A stretch of 64,000 bases of DNA from Nitrosopumilus sp. b3 (GTDB lineage Archaea > Thermoproteota > Nitrososphaeria > Nitrososphaerales > Nitrosopumilaceae), in the NCBI RefSeq assembly GCF_014078525.1, contig NZ_MU078693.1:248001-312000 (forward strand), written 5' to 3'. Numbering within the stretch: position 1 is the stretch's first letter; each line of letters starts with the position of its first letter. Below are positions 35,943-43,957 of this stretch, in pieces. The position numbers and the translations under genes were made by a program. Under the pieces are notes generated by a model. That model was not told where the DNA came from. It did not search any database and saw only the letters and a program-made list of their open reading frames with translations.

Positions 35943-35980
35943 AAATATTATAAAAAAATTAAGTATTTTTTATAATATTT
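35943..35980. repeat. Perfect 15-base inverted repeat in an AT-only region
   Basis: AAATATTATAAAAAA (35,943-35,957) and TTTTTTATAATATTT (35,966-35,980) are exact reverse complements with an 8-base spacer. It sits upstream of the SDR start and about 15 bp before the TATA box of the candidate RNA, so it could be an operator or a terminator-like hairpin. Confidence 0.65.
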
Positions 35981-36020
35981 TTCATAAAATTATAAATACT
36001 TAAAGTTACTATAGTAGTTA

Positions 36021-36158
36021 ATGTCAATAGATATAATTTCTATCGACTAAAACTGCGTAACCCCGCAGAACGTAAAAGGTAATCAGACATTTAGCATCTG
36101 AGAAGGAGAGGAAATCTCTCAAAGTTCTGCAATGAAGGGGTTTACGCCTCTTTTAATT
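36021..36158 (+). ncRNA. Candidate structured non-coding RNA, unknown family
   Basis: A TATAAAT box at 35,991-35,997 is about 27 bp before a likely start near 36,021, and TTTTAATTTT near 36,151-36,160 could end transcription. The segment is richer in G+C than its surroundings and folds as nested helices: GCGTAACCCC (36,055-36,064) with GGGGTTTACGC (36,137-36,147), and directly inside it GCAGAAC (36,065-36,071) with GTTCTGC (36,124-36,130). Two hairpins sit in the enclosed junction: TCAGA/TCTGA (36,083-36,101) and GAGAG/CTCTC (36,106-36,120), plus a small hairpin at the 5' end. No open frame of note. Not tRNA, 5S rRNA, SRP or RNase P RNA. Confidence 0.6.
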
Positions 36159-36584
36159 TTGTAAAATATCCACAGACACAGAACCCATTGTATTGCCATT
36201 TGGATTAATAATAATCATAATTTCTTGTTTCTCTGAAATCAAAATATTTTCTTTGCCAACATATTTCCATGTAAAATATTCAGAAATTCCTGTTTGGTGC
36301 GATGTACCCTCAAGTATAAAATCTTCAGAAAAATCAAAATTTTCCCCATTCAATTTAATTGATAAAACCTCTGGACTACTTCCATTTGGAACAAATCTAA
36401 ATGAATAATGACCTTCATTAATAAAAAATGAATTACTATAGACCCCATCAGAATATAGACTTGGATCTGCAAGAGTTACATGAAATACAATGTTATTCTC
36501 ATTCAAAGTTTGATTTGAACCAAAATTTATTAGAAAAATGCCACTTAGAACTGCTATTAGAATTATGAGAATTTTTTTGTTCAT
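36153..36584 (-). CDS. Small secreted/anchored protein, unknown function
   Basis: 143 residues from ATG 36,584 (an in-frame GTG at 36,599 adds 5). N-terminal signal/anchor helix (KKILIILIAVLSGIFLINFG), then a beta-rich extracellular domain (IVFHVTLADPSLYSDGVYSN, HYSFRFVPNG) similar in pattern to small beta-sandwich proteins. No domain recognised. TTTAAGA about 27 bp upstream is promoter-like. Its stop overlaps the 3' end of the candidate RNA on the opposite strand. Confidence 0.75.
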   Translation of the reverse strand: MNKKILIILIAVLSGIFLINFGSNQTLNENNIVFHVTLADPSLYSDGVYSNSFFINEGHYSFRFVPNGSSPEVLSIKLNGENFDFSEDFILEGTSHQTGISEYFTWKYVGKENILISEKQEIMIIINPNGNTMGSVSVDILQN

Positions 36585-36795
36585 AAAAAAGAGCTCCACT
36601 TATCCATCTTAAAGATTTTAGAGTAATAATGTGGGATTTGAAATGTTAGTTTTTATTTTTAACCTTTACAATAAAATCAAAAATTAGCCTCAAAAAATGA
36701 CGATTTCTAACGTTTATCTTTAGTTAGTAAAATTTAATGTACTGTTAACCATTATTTACACCTGAGATTAAGTACATATTCTAAAATCTATCTCA

Positions 36796-37443
36796 ATGCC
36801 TAATTTATCAAAAGATTGGTCAAAGCAACCAAAGCCTACTATATCTGAAAAAATTAATGATACGATCAAGCCTAAAGGTGCATTAAAACCAAGAGTTCAA
36901 GATGGTATAAAAAAAATTCAAATTCAAATTAAAAAATTAGATACAATGTTAACAAATTTACAAGAACGTGATGCAAAACTATTTCAAAGAATTGTAGATG
37001 CAACACAAAAACATGATACCCAAACAACCAAAGTTCTAGGAAATGAGTTGGCTGAGGTCAGAAAGGTTACCAAAATTTTAAGCGGTGCTAGAATAGCATT
37101 AGAGCAAATTGAATTAAGACTAACTACGTGTAGTGATCTTGGAGATACAGTTGTTGCAATAATGCCAACAATGGGTCTTATGAAAAATCTAAAATCATCA
37201 CTTGGAAAAATCATGCCAGGTGCTGAACAAGAAATTGGTCAAATGGCAGAAATGCTTGGTGGATTCATGACAGATAGTTTCTCAGGAGATTCAGCATTTG
37301 GAATAGATGCAACTACGAGTGCAGAATCTGAGAGCATTCTAAAAGAAGCTGCTGCAGTTGCTGAAAGTTCTACAGGCCAAATGTTCCCTTCAGTTCCTAC
37401 TGGAACTCAAGAAGCAACTACAACTAGTTCAAAATTCTATTAA
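36796..37443 (+). CDS. cdvB: CdvB-type ESCRT-III-like cell division protein
   Basis: 215 residues. Snf7-like helical core: basic first helix region (KPRVQDGIKKIQIQIKKLDT), then LQERDAKLFQRIVDATQ and LAEVRKVTKILSGARIALEQ, and a C-terminal flexible region rich in Ser, Ala and Thr. ESCRT-III homologues polymerise at the division site in Thaumarchaeota, which often carry several paralogues. A coiled-coil gene faces it tail to tail. Paralogue identity (CdvB or a CdvB homologue) cannot be decided here. Confidence 0.9.
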   Translation: MPNLSKDWSKQPKPTISEKINDTIKPKGALKPRVQDGIKKIQIQIKKLDTMLTNLQERDAKLFQRIVDATQKHDTQTTKVLGNELAEVRKVTKILSGARIALEQIELRLTTCSDLGDTVVAIMPTMGLMKNLKSSLGKIMPGAEQEIGQMAEMLGGFMTDSFSGDSAFGIDATTSAESESILKEAAAVAESSTGQMFPSVPTGTQEATTTSSKFY

Positions 37444-37453
37444 TTCTAAAGTT

Positions 37454-37921
37454 TTAATCAGATAGTGATTCTCTAGATTCTTTAATTCTTTTTACTCTAC
37501 TACCTTCATCCTCAATTACTTTATCTACATTTGATAGTTTTTCCCTTAACGAATTAATGATTGTACCTACCTCATCTGCTTCATTTTCTACCTGCTGTCT
37601 CTTTTCAGCAAGTTCTTTAATTCCTCTATTTTCCTCATCAATATACTCACTAACTTTTTGCAGTTTTTCTTTAAGATTCTTAATATCTACAGATTCTTCT
37701 TCAATGTCTTTTTCAAGTAATGTTCTTTTGTCTTTAAGATTTTTAATCATTAAACCAACATAATCTATTGCTTCTTCTAACTTTGCACGTTTCCCCATTA
37801 ACTCGCCAATTCCAATTTCACTTGTAGATTCAACTGTTAACTTGGATTCTGCAGATTCATCTGAATCTACCCTATCTTTTACCATTTCTCCTCCCTCATC
37901 ATTTTTGAACTTATCAAACAT
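37454..37921 (-). CDS. Long coiled-coil protein, convergent with cdvB
   Basis: 155 residues. Apart from an acidic N-terminus (MFDKFKNDEGGEMVKDRVDS), residues 45-150 are an almost unbroken coiled coil with repeated units (KDKRTLLEKDIEEE; REKLSNVDKVIEDE). No membrane segment or enzyme motif. The end is 11 bp from the cdvB stop. Participation in division or chromosome organisation is only suggested by location. Confidence 0.72.
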   Translation of the reverse strand: MFDKFKNDEGGEMVKDRVDSDESAESKLTVESTSEIGIGELMGKRAKLEEAIDYVGLMIKNLKDKRTLLEKDIEEESVDIKNLKEKLQKVSEYIDEENRGIKELAEKRQQVENEADEVGTIINSLREKLSNVDKVIEDEGSRVKRIKESRESLSD

Positions 37922-38000
37922 TTTATGATTTTCTTTTTAAAATGGGAATAAAAAGTTATTATGAATCTCAAAGCTGACCTTGTGAATGATTTTTATTCAA

Positions 38001-38696
38001 TTAAAGAAAATAATGGAGACTATTCAATCCTGAATTTCCAAATCCTTGGTTAGATTCAATCCCATTTTCTGAAATATCACTTATTATTCCAGTAGGCAAA
38101 TAATTCCCATTTTGAAGCATAGTTGTATTTTTTAATCCTAAAATTGTAAAAGATAGGTATAATACATCTTCTTGGTTTGTTTCTGCTAATTTTCCGGTAA
38201 ATATTATTTTGAAACTAAGTTCCTCATCTAAGGCTGTTTCTTGGATTTCTTTATCTGAATCATTGAATTTTCCATTAAATTCCAAGTCAAATTGACTTTC
38301 TCTAAAATTTAAAATATTATTTGAAGAAATTTTCCACAAATTTTCTCCAACTTTTGAAGCTTTTCCATCAAAAAGTACAATTCCTGAGTGATATGCCTTA
38401 TAATTTACATATGCCCATCCTGTTGTTTTTCCATCAAAAGACATTTCTCTATGTATATCCTCTTCAGAAAGGTCAGTTGGTAAAGCATAACGTTGAACTT
38501 CTAACTTTCCATTTACTACTTTTTCAGTTAAAATCGTCCAAAGTCTCTCTTTTCTTATATTTTCAGAATTTCCTAACTTATTTTCTTCTTGGATTTCATC
38601 GGATTCTGCAAACGAGTAGTTTACTGATAATGTTGAACTAAAAAGCATCAAAAGAATTAGAATTCCTTCTATGGATCTTTTTTGTGATTTTAACAT
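38001..38696 (-). CDS. Secreted protein, unknown function
   Basis: 231 residues. Signal peptide after a basic start (KSQKRSIEGILILLMLFSST, then LSVNYSFA), a Glu/Asn-rich linker and a beta-rich domain (about 50-200) with FDGKTTGWAYVNYK and FKIIFTGKLAE. Similar beta-rich layout to the secreted protein at 17,050 but not clearly the same family. Strong CTATATAAGG at about 38,755 gives a leader of about 30 bases. Confidence 0.75.
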   Translation of the reverse strand: MLKSQKRSIEGILILLMLFSSTLSVNYSFAESDEIQEENKLGNSENIRKERLWTILTEKVVNGKLEVQRYALPTDLSEEDIHREMSFDGKTTGWAYVNYKAYHSGIVLFDGKASKVGENLWKISSNNILNFRESQFDLEFNGKFNDSDKEIQETALDEELSFKIIFTGKLAETNQEDVLYLSFTILGLKNTTMLQNGNYLPTGIISDISENGIESNQGFGNSGLNSLHYFL

Positions 38697-39012
38697 GAGA
38701 ATAGATTGTAAATGTAATGGATTAGGGACGGCTACGAAACATCCTGTTCCTTATATAGAAAATTTTAGCAAAATGCCCAAAAAATAGCAAAATTTTCCCA
38801 ATTTTAGTAAAATATGAAAAATTAAGTTTTTTTCAAAGAAAACCATCTTTTTGTAACAAATTTTTTAGGCATAGATTTCCCAAGAAATTATCTCCCCATC
38901 CTCATTTTCACAAAAAATCAGAGTTTTTTTTACTGAGATGAGCGTTCCGCTTTGCGTTCCGCTATGAAGTTTCAAAATGTTCCTCATAAACCAATTAGTT
39001 CTATACTAGAAC
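38697..39012. other. Intergenic region, two promoters and a tandem GC-rich 9-mer
   Basis: 316 bp between divergent genes. It holds a strong TATA (CTATATAAGG, minus strand) near 38,755 and, near 38,983-38,995, an AT-rich promoter-like stretch for the wHTH gene. GCGTTCCGC occurs at 38,942-38,950 and again at 38,954-38,962, separated by ttt, an unusual GC-rich tandem repeat in an AT-rich setting about 50 bp before the wHTH start. The rest is A/T-rich with no gene seen. Confidence 0.7.
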
Positions 39013-39300
39013 ATGTCAAAACAACAATACAGGTCCGAAATGGGCATAATGGGTGATATCTTAGACGTTACCGCCGATGGCGGTCGTAATGGAATCATTG
39101 TATCTGCAATATCTCGCAAAGCCAACCTATCTCACTACGCAGTACTAGACAAATGTGAGAAACTGGTAGAAGCAGGCTTGGTCGAATCCGTCAAAAATGA
39201 TAGGAATAGAGTCTTTTTGATTACTGAAAAAGGACTTGAATTTTTCCAGGAATTTAAGAGGTTTCAGGGATTAGTAGAGAGCATGAATCTAAGGTATTGA
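39013..39300 (+). CDS. Winged-helix transcriptional regulator
   Basis: 95 residues. Entire protein is one winged helix: RSEMGIMGDILDVTADGG, IIVSAISRKANLSHYAVLDK (HTH), LVEAGLVESVKNDRNRVFLITEKGLEFF (wing). Common in Thaumarchaeota. First gene of a three-gene unit with a membrane winged-helix protein 4 bp downstream and a secreted coiled-coil protein. It probably binds the tandem GC-rich repeat 50 bp upstream; that is inference. Confidence 0.88.
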   Translation: MSKQQYRSEMGIMGDILDVTADGGRNGIIVSAISRKANLSHYAVLDKCEKLVEAGLVESVKNDRNRVFLITEKGLEFFQEFKRFQGLVESMNLRY

Positions 39301-39304
39301 TCAA

Positions 39305-40333
39305 ATGAATCCCGAAATCGTACCAATTCATAGGAAAGAGTTTCTTCGAGAAGATGGAATGCTTTTTGTAAGGACTGAGGGTATCCTCGAAACAATGGTT
39401 AAAGCACCTTTGATAATTGCTAGCTTAATCGTTGTCGCTTTAGCGATGCCAATTCAGACCTCATTCAGCTCTACTCGATCTTTAGATATTACAGTTTATT
39501 CAGATGGTTCTGCACATGTATCATCACAAATAGAGGTGGATCCTTTAGATCCAGATTTTGAGGTTAATCTATTTGGTCCCTCCATTGATAATTTTGTCGC
39601 AGTTGGCGAAAACGGATTTTTACTATCTAGTGAAATAATTGATAATAAAGTAACAATTGATACTTTTGGAACATCTTCTATTACAATTGATTATGATATT
39701 CATGATTTAATTTCCAAAGAAGGCAGAGTTTGGACTTTTACTCTTAATTCACCTACTGATTATTCATTATTAATGCCTGCAAACTCAATAATTGTTGGAA
39801 TGACTGCATTGCCATCAAATATGGTTATATTAAATGATCAAACACAGTTGGAACTAAGTACTGGATTATCAGAAATTAATTATATTCTCGGTACCGCAAA
39901 CCCACCAGTAACAAACCCACCAGTAACAAATACTGAATCTACTATTGATATTTTTACACTTTCAATTGTTGGCATATCGATTACTGCAGCTGTAGTTGGA
40001 GTAATTTTTATGGTTAAAAGAAACCAAACAAAATCAATTCCTGTTATTCAAAACCAAATAACAGAATCCCAAACAAAATCTAATTCTAATGATCCTGAAA
40101 CCATCTTTAAACTAAGACCTGAAATGCGTGAGGATGATAAAGAAATTATTAAATTTATTTCTGAAAATGGTGGTCAGGTTTTGGAAAGTGACTTAAGAAA
40201 AAAATTCCTTCAACCAAGAACTACTATGTGGAGAGCAGTTAAACGACTAGAAAGACAAGGAGTAATTGAAATTTCTAAAAAAGATTTACAAAACTTGGTT
40301 AAACTAAAAACAGAATTGGAGGAAGAAGAATGA
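39305..40333 (+). CDS. Membrane-anchored sensor-like winged-helix protein
   Basis: 342 residues. An N-terminal cytoplasmic stretch, a hydrophobic segment (about 31-55, APLIIASLIVVALAMPI) as signal or anchor, a beta-rich domain outside (about 55-205), a PPVTNPPVTN linker, a second transmembrane helix (about 220-245) and a C-terminal winged helix (about 275-340: LRKKFLQPRTTMWRAVKRLE). This is the layout of a one-component membrane sensor with a cytoplasmic DNA-binding domain. ATG at 39,305 has AAGGT 9 bp upstream; ATG 39,395 would start right at the signal peptide. Confidence 0.82.
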   Translation: MNPEIVPIHRKEFLREDGMLFVRTEGILETMVKAPLIIASLIVVALAMPIQTSFSSTRSLDITVYSDGSAHVSSQIEVDPLDPDFEVNLFGPSIDNFVAVGENGFLLSSEIIDNKVTIDTFGTSSITIDYDIHDLISKEGRVWTFTLNSPTDYSLLMPANSIIVGMTALPSNMVILNDQTQLELSTGLSEINYILGTANPPVTNPPVTNTESTIDIFTLSIVGISITAAVVGVIFMVKRNQTKSIPVIQNQITESQTKSNSNDPETIFKLRPEMREDDKEIIKFISENGGQVLESDLRKKFLQPRTTMWRAVKRLERQGVIEISKKDLQNLVKLKTELEEEE

Positions 40334-41358
40334 AAGTTATTGTTACTTCTGTATTACTAATTTTAGTTGTTAGTATGGTTTTTGGTGGCCCCATGAGTAA
40401 TGCTTATGCCCAAGATGACTCAAAAATTCTCCTAAAGCTTGCAAAACGTGCACAAAACCAAGTCCAAAATCAAATTTCTTCTGAATCTCCAGATCAAATA
40501 AAAAGATTATTTGATGAAGGAGTCCAAAATGTTAATTCACTTGAAAAGGCAATTAGAAATAATGATGTCGATTCTGCAAAAAAACATTTTCTTGCAGCAA
40601 TGAAGATTTTTACTCAAATTTCTAGAGAGTCATCAGATACCTCTACAAAAGAATCATCATCAGAAGTTACAGCGAAAACAACATCGGACTCTGTAAGATC
40701 AACTGTTAAAGATCCATCAAATGATCTTCAAAGATTACAAATTTATGTAAATAGCCTAAAAACAATTGCTAAAAAATATGATGCGCCAATTGACTTCTCT
40801 GAACTTGATGAATTATTTAGATTATCCAAACAACAAATCAGTGATAATCAATTTTCTTTGGCATTAGAAACATTACAGAAAATCAAAAAAATCATTGTAG
40901 AAGTTAATAAAGAAATTAGAGATGAAGCATCAAAACAAGAATCTCAGCGTGCTAAAGAATATGCTCAAAAATATCTAGAACAACTAGATAGATTAATTGA
41001 AAATGCCAAAAAACAAGACCTTTCTGATGAAATAATCAAAAAATTAGAAAATGCTAGAGAAAAACTCTCTTCAGCAGATAATCCAAATGATATTATCAAA
41101 GAAATTAGAGAAATTCTGTCAATAAAAAAACAGTTTGAATTAACAAAAAATGATAGACTTGAATCAAGAGTATTACAAGTTGAAAAAACCATATCTAGAT
41201 TATCTCAAATGGATGGAGTAGATGACAATGATTTGATGGATGCCAGAGCTACACTCCAAAGTATTAAACGTCATTTGTATGATGGAGAATTTGATGCTGC
41301 GAATCAACTTTTGAGAGATTTGGCAAAACAATTACAAGAAATTAAAAATTCTAGCTAA
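40330..41358 (+). CDS. Secreted coiled-coil protein
   Basis: 342 residues. Signal peptide (ending SNAYA, about 1-27), then nearly continuous amphipathic helices with repeated segments (KRAQNQVQNQISSESPDQIK; LDRLIENAKKQDLSDEIIKK; TISRLSQMDGVDDNDLMDAR). Helical-bundle, DUF-like. The ATG overlaps the previous gene's TGA (ATGA), so translation is coupled. May be the extracellular partner of the membrane sensor. Confidence 0.82.
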   Translation: MKVIVTSVLLILVVSMVFGGPMSNAYAQDDSKILLKLAKRAQNQVQNQISSESPDQIKRLFDEGVQNVNSLEKAIRNNDVDSAKKHFLAAMKIFTQISRESSDTSTKESSSEVTAKTTSDSVRSTVKDPSNDLQRLQIYVNSLKTIAKKYDAPIDFSELDELFRLSKQQISDNQFSLALETLQKIKKIIVEVNKEIRDEASKQESQRAKEYAQKYLEQLDRLIENAKKQDLSDEIIKKLENAREKLSSADNPNDIIKEIREILSIKKQFELTKNDRLESRVLQVEKTISRLSQMDGVDDNDLMDARATLQSIKRHLYDGEFDAANQLLRDLAKQLQEIKNSS

Positions 41359-41402
41359 TACTCATCATAAACTTCATATACATTTTCTAAGCAGCATTGA
41401 GC

Positions 41403-41597
41403 ATGGCTTCTAAAGCAATAGTTGTTGGAGTAGGTATCCCTATGATTATTGTAGGTGCTTTGATGGCTTGGTTATGGGCTCCATTAGAAGTAATATATCA
41501 AAATCAAGTAGAACTTGTTGGAAGTACTATTGGAATTTTAGGAGTAATATTTTTCATCTCTGGATTATTTTATAGAAAAGAACCAGTCATGCATTAA
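41403..41597 (+). CDS. Small two-helix membrane protein
   Basis: 64 residues from ATG 41,403 (TTG at 41,397 in frame). Two hydrophobic helices (about 5-25 and 35-55) and a short basic C-terminus. CATATACA about 27 bp before the ATG indicates a leaderless transcript. No function recognised. Confidence 0.68.
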   Translation: MASKAIVVGVGIPMIIVGALMAWLWAPLEVIYQNQVELVGSTIGILGVIFFISGLFYRKEPVMH

Positions 41598-41638
41598 AAC
41601 ATCATTGAATAAATAATGAAAAAAATTACGGTTATTAC

Positions 41639-42352
41639 TTGAAAGTAAGATTATTTGAGATATTTACATCCGTTGAAGGAGAAGGAATTCTTTATGGAAC
41701 AAAAACTCTGTTTGTTAGACTTGCAGGTTGTCCATTTACCTGTTTTTATTGTGATACTAAAGAATCTCTTCCACTTGACTCTGGAACGGAATATTCAATT
41801 GAAGAAGCGAATCAACTAATTGATACTAATCTTAAAAACCAAACTTACAAAGTAAATTTTACTGGAGGTGACCCATTAATTCAGCATCAAGCAGTAGCTT
41901 TACTTGCAAAACACATCCAAGACAAAAAAATTCCAACATATCTTGAATCTTCATGTTTTGATATTGATAGATTCAATCATGTATTACCATTTATTGATAT
42001 AGTAAAAATTGAATTTAAAACAAAAGATTCTGATTTTGTAGATTCTCAACACTATGAAAAATTAATTGAGCATACAATGAAATGTCTAAAATCATCAATA
42101 CAAGCAAAAAAAACAACGTATATCAAAATTGTTGTTAGCTCTAAAACAAAGCTAGATGAATTTAAAGAACTGACAAATCAAATTTTCAAAATTGTTTCTA
42201 AAGATGATATAGATGGATTCATCATTCAACCAACATATGGCATTTCTGAACCATCATTAGAACTATTATTGAATTTGTATGATATTGTATATCCAGATTA
42301 TATTGAAGTAAAGGTTGTTCCTCAATTACACAAATTTATTGGAGCTCCATAA
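41639..42352 (+). CDS. queE: 7-carboxy-7-deazaguanine synthase QueE
   Basis: 237 residues from a TTG. Radical-SAM cluster C31-x3-C35-x2-C38 (GCPFTCFYC), preceded by the substrate motif SVEGEGILYGT and followed by FTGGDPL. Converts 6-carboxy-tetrahydropterin to 7-carboxy-7-deazaguanine, a step of preQ0 and archaeosine synthesis in tRNA. QueC (43,270) and FolE (42,415) nearby complete three steps; QueD is not in the window. Confidence 0.93.
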   Translation: MKVRLFEIFTSVEGEGILYGTKTLFVRLAGCPFTCFYCDTKESLPLDSGTEYSIEEANQLIDTNLKNQTYKVNFTGGDPLIQHQAVALLAKHIQDKKIPTYLESSCFDIDRFNHVLPFIDIVKIEFKTKDSDFVDSQHYEKLIEHTMKCLKSSIQAKKTTYIKIVVSSKTKLDEFKELTNQIFKIVSKDDIDGFIIQPTYGISEPSLELLLNLYDIVYPDYIEVKVVPQLHKFIGAP

Positions 42353-42414
42353 CATTAGCACCTGACTAAAAATCTAATTAGGTTCAAATACTAGAAAAAT
42401 TCTGTGAGAATAAC

Positions 42415-42972
42415 ATGGACAAAGAGCGTGTAGAAAAACTAGTTAGAGAACTAATTATTGAAATTGGTGAGGATCCTACAAGAGAAGGCTTACGAGAAAC
42501 TCCAGACAGAATTGCAAATATGTACAAAGAAATCTTTGGAGGATATGATTCTGATTCAGAATTGTCCGTACAATTTTCAGAAGATTCTGATGTGGTAATT
42601 GCTCGTGATATTCAATTTTATTCAATGTGTGAACACCATATGTTGCCATTTTTTGGAAAAATCCACATTGCTTATTCTCCAAATGGAAGAGTTTTTGGAA
42701 TTTCAAAACTTGTTAGATTAGTAGAAAAATACTCAAAGAGACTACAAATTCAGGAACGATTAACAAAGAATATTGCAGATGAATTGTTCGCTCAAGGTGT
42801 TAAAGGTGTAGTTGTTTTAGCTGATGCAGAACACCTCTGTATGAAAATGCGTGGTGTTAGAAATGATGCAACACTCTCTTCATCAGCCTTTAGAGGAATC
42901 TATGAAAAGAAAGAAGAAAAAGCAGGAATAATGACACTCATTAGAAAACGTGCCTCAGACTCTTCTTTCTAA
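42415..42972 (+). CDS. folE: GTP cyclohydrolase I
   Basis: 185 residues. EDPTREGLRETPDRIA, the zinc site CEHHMLPFFGKIHIAY and the second Cys in EHLCMKMRGV identify type IA FolE, making dihydroneopterin triphosphate from GTP, the entry to pterins and 7-deazaguanine. Located between queE and queC. Leader about 60 bp after queE. Confidence 0.96.
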   Translation: MDKERVEKLVRELIIEIGEDPTREGLRETPDRIANMYKEIFGGYDSDSELSVQFSEDSDVVIARDIQFYSMCEHHMLPFFGKIHIAYSPNGRVFGISKLVRLVEKYSKRLQIQERLTKNIADELFAQGVKGVVVLADAEHLCMKMRGVRNDATLSSSAFRGIYEKKEEKAGIMTLIRKRASDSSF

Positions 42973-43015
42973 CATATAGTGAAAAATTAAATAATCAACA
43001 TATTTGATCATCAAC

Positions 43016-43267
43016 ATGGGAGCAAATCCATATATCCATATTCCAAAAGAATCTTGGCCTAGTTGGACATGGTATGCAATTGAATGCATAATTGTTTTAG
43101 CAATTTCTTTGGTAGCATCAAGCAAAATTACTGATTCCTTTGAAGGGCTTGATCCACAAACACAAAACTACATGTTTATGGGAATAATGGGATTGATCTT
43201 CTTAGCTTGGTATATTGGTATAAGAGGTTTTATTCTAAAAAAGAAAATTCTTAGAAACAGATACTAA
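43016..43267 (+). CDS. Small two-helix membrane protein
   Basis: 83 residues from ATG 43,016 (TTG at 43,004 gives an extra four). GANPYIHIPKESWPSWTWYA then two transmembrane helices (about 18-40 and 52-72). The TATA-like AAATTAAAT about 27 bp upstream. Two bases separate its end from the convergent queC gene. No family recognised. Confidence 0.72.
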   Translation: MGANPYIHIPKESWPSWTWYAIECIIVLAISLVASSKITDSFEGLDPQTQNYMFMGIMGLIFLAWYIGIRGFILKKKILRNRY

Positions 43268-43269
43268 AA

Positions 43270-43944
43270 TTATTTAAGATATTTTGTTTTATCATTAATT
43301 ACAGCTTTTTCAAATGCAATTTTCCTATTATTACAAGATTCACAAATTCCACAATGATATTTTTTATTTGAATAACAACTCCAAGTTTTAAAAATTGAAT
43401 CTCCCAATACTTTCATTCCCGATTTTAATAAATCACTTTTTGATAATCCTTTACGATAAGGAGACCAAATTTCTATGTTCTTTCGTATTTTTGATTTAAT
43501 TCCATCTATTTCACCTTCGTTAAATGCAGCTTCAAGTTTTTTTGCAAAAATTGGTCTGCAATCAGGATAATGCTGATCTCCTGTATGTGCACCATATACT
43601 ACAAGCTGTGCATTTAATGTAAAAGCCCAAGCAGACGCAATTGATAGAAATACTGCATTTCTAATTGGAACTACTATTGAATACTCAAATTTATTTGGGA
43701 TTTTCTTTTTTGAACTAGTCAATACATTAGAATCACCATACAATTCTTTCATAAATCCTATATCGATTATTTTATGTTGCTTTAATCCTAGTTTTTTTGC
43801 AAAAGATTTAGCAGCTGTAATTTCATTATTTGCCTTTTGTCCATATGAAAAAGTAATTCCATATAATTCATATTTTGACTTCAAAAATGAAACTGCACAA
43901 ACAGAATCTATTCCTCCACTAAATACTACTATTGCCTTTTTCAT
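43270..43944 (-). CDS. queC: 7-cyano-7-deazaguanine (preQ0) synthase QueC
   Basis: 224 residues. PP-loop ATPase motif FSGGIDSVCA at residues 8-17 and C-terminal zinc-binding cysteines CYSNKKYHCGICESC. Converts 7-carboxy-7-deazaguanine to preQ0, precursor of archaeosine in tRNA. Downstream of thrB on the same strand with a 13-base gap, so in an operon with thrB and the GPN GTPase. Confidence 0.95.
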   Translation of the reverse strand: MKKAIVVFSGGIDSVCAVSFLKSKYELYGITFSYGQKANNEITAAKSFAKKLGLKQHKIIDIGFMKELYGDSNVLTSSKKKIPNKFEYSIVVPIRNAVFLSIASAWAFTLNAQLVVYGAHTGDQHYPDCRPIFAKKLEAAFNEGEIDGIKSKIRKNIEIWSPYRKGLSKSDLLKSGMKVLGDSIFKTWSCYSNKKYHCGICESCNNRKIAFEKAVINDKTKYLK

Positions 43945-43957
43945 ACTATTTCAAAAA

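Noticed and set aside
36097-36102. TPP riboswitch, suggested by a CTGAGA motif
   Set aside because: The second conserved TPP half (CCTGATCTGGATAAT-like) is missing and no plus-strand thiamine gene follows.
36055-36147. tRNA, 5S rRNA, SRP RNA or RNase P RNA at the structured element
   Set aside because: No T-arm GTTCRA, no 5S CCGAAC core and no SRP or RNase P signature sequences; length and helix order do not fit.
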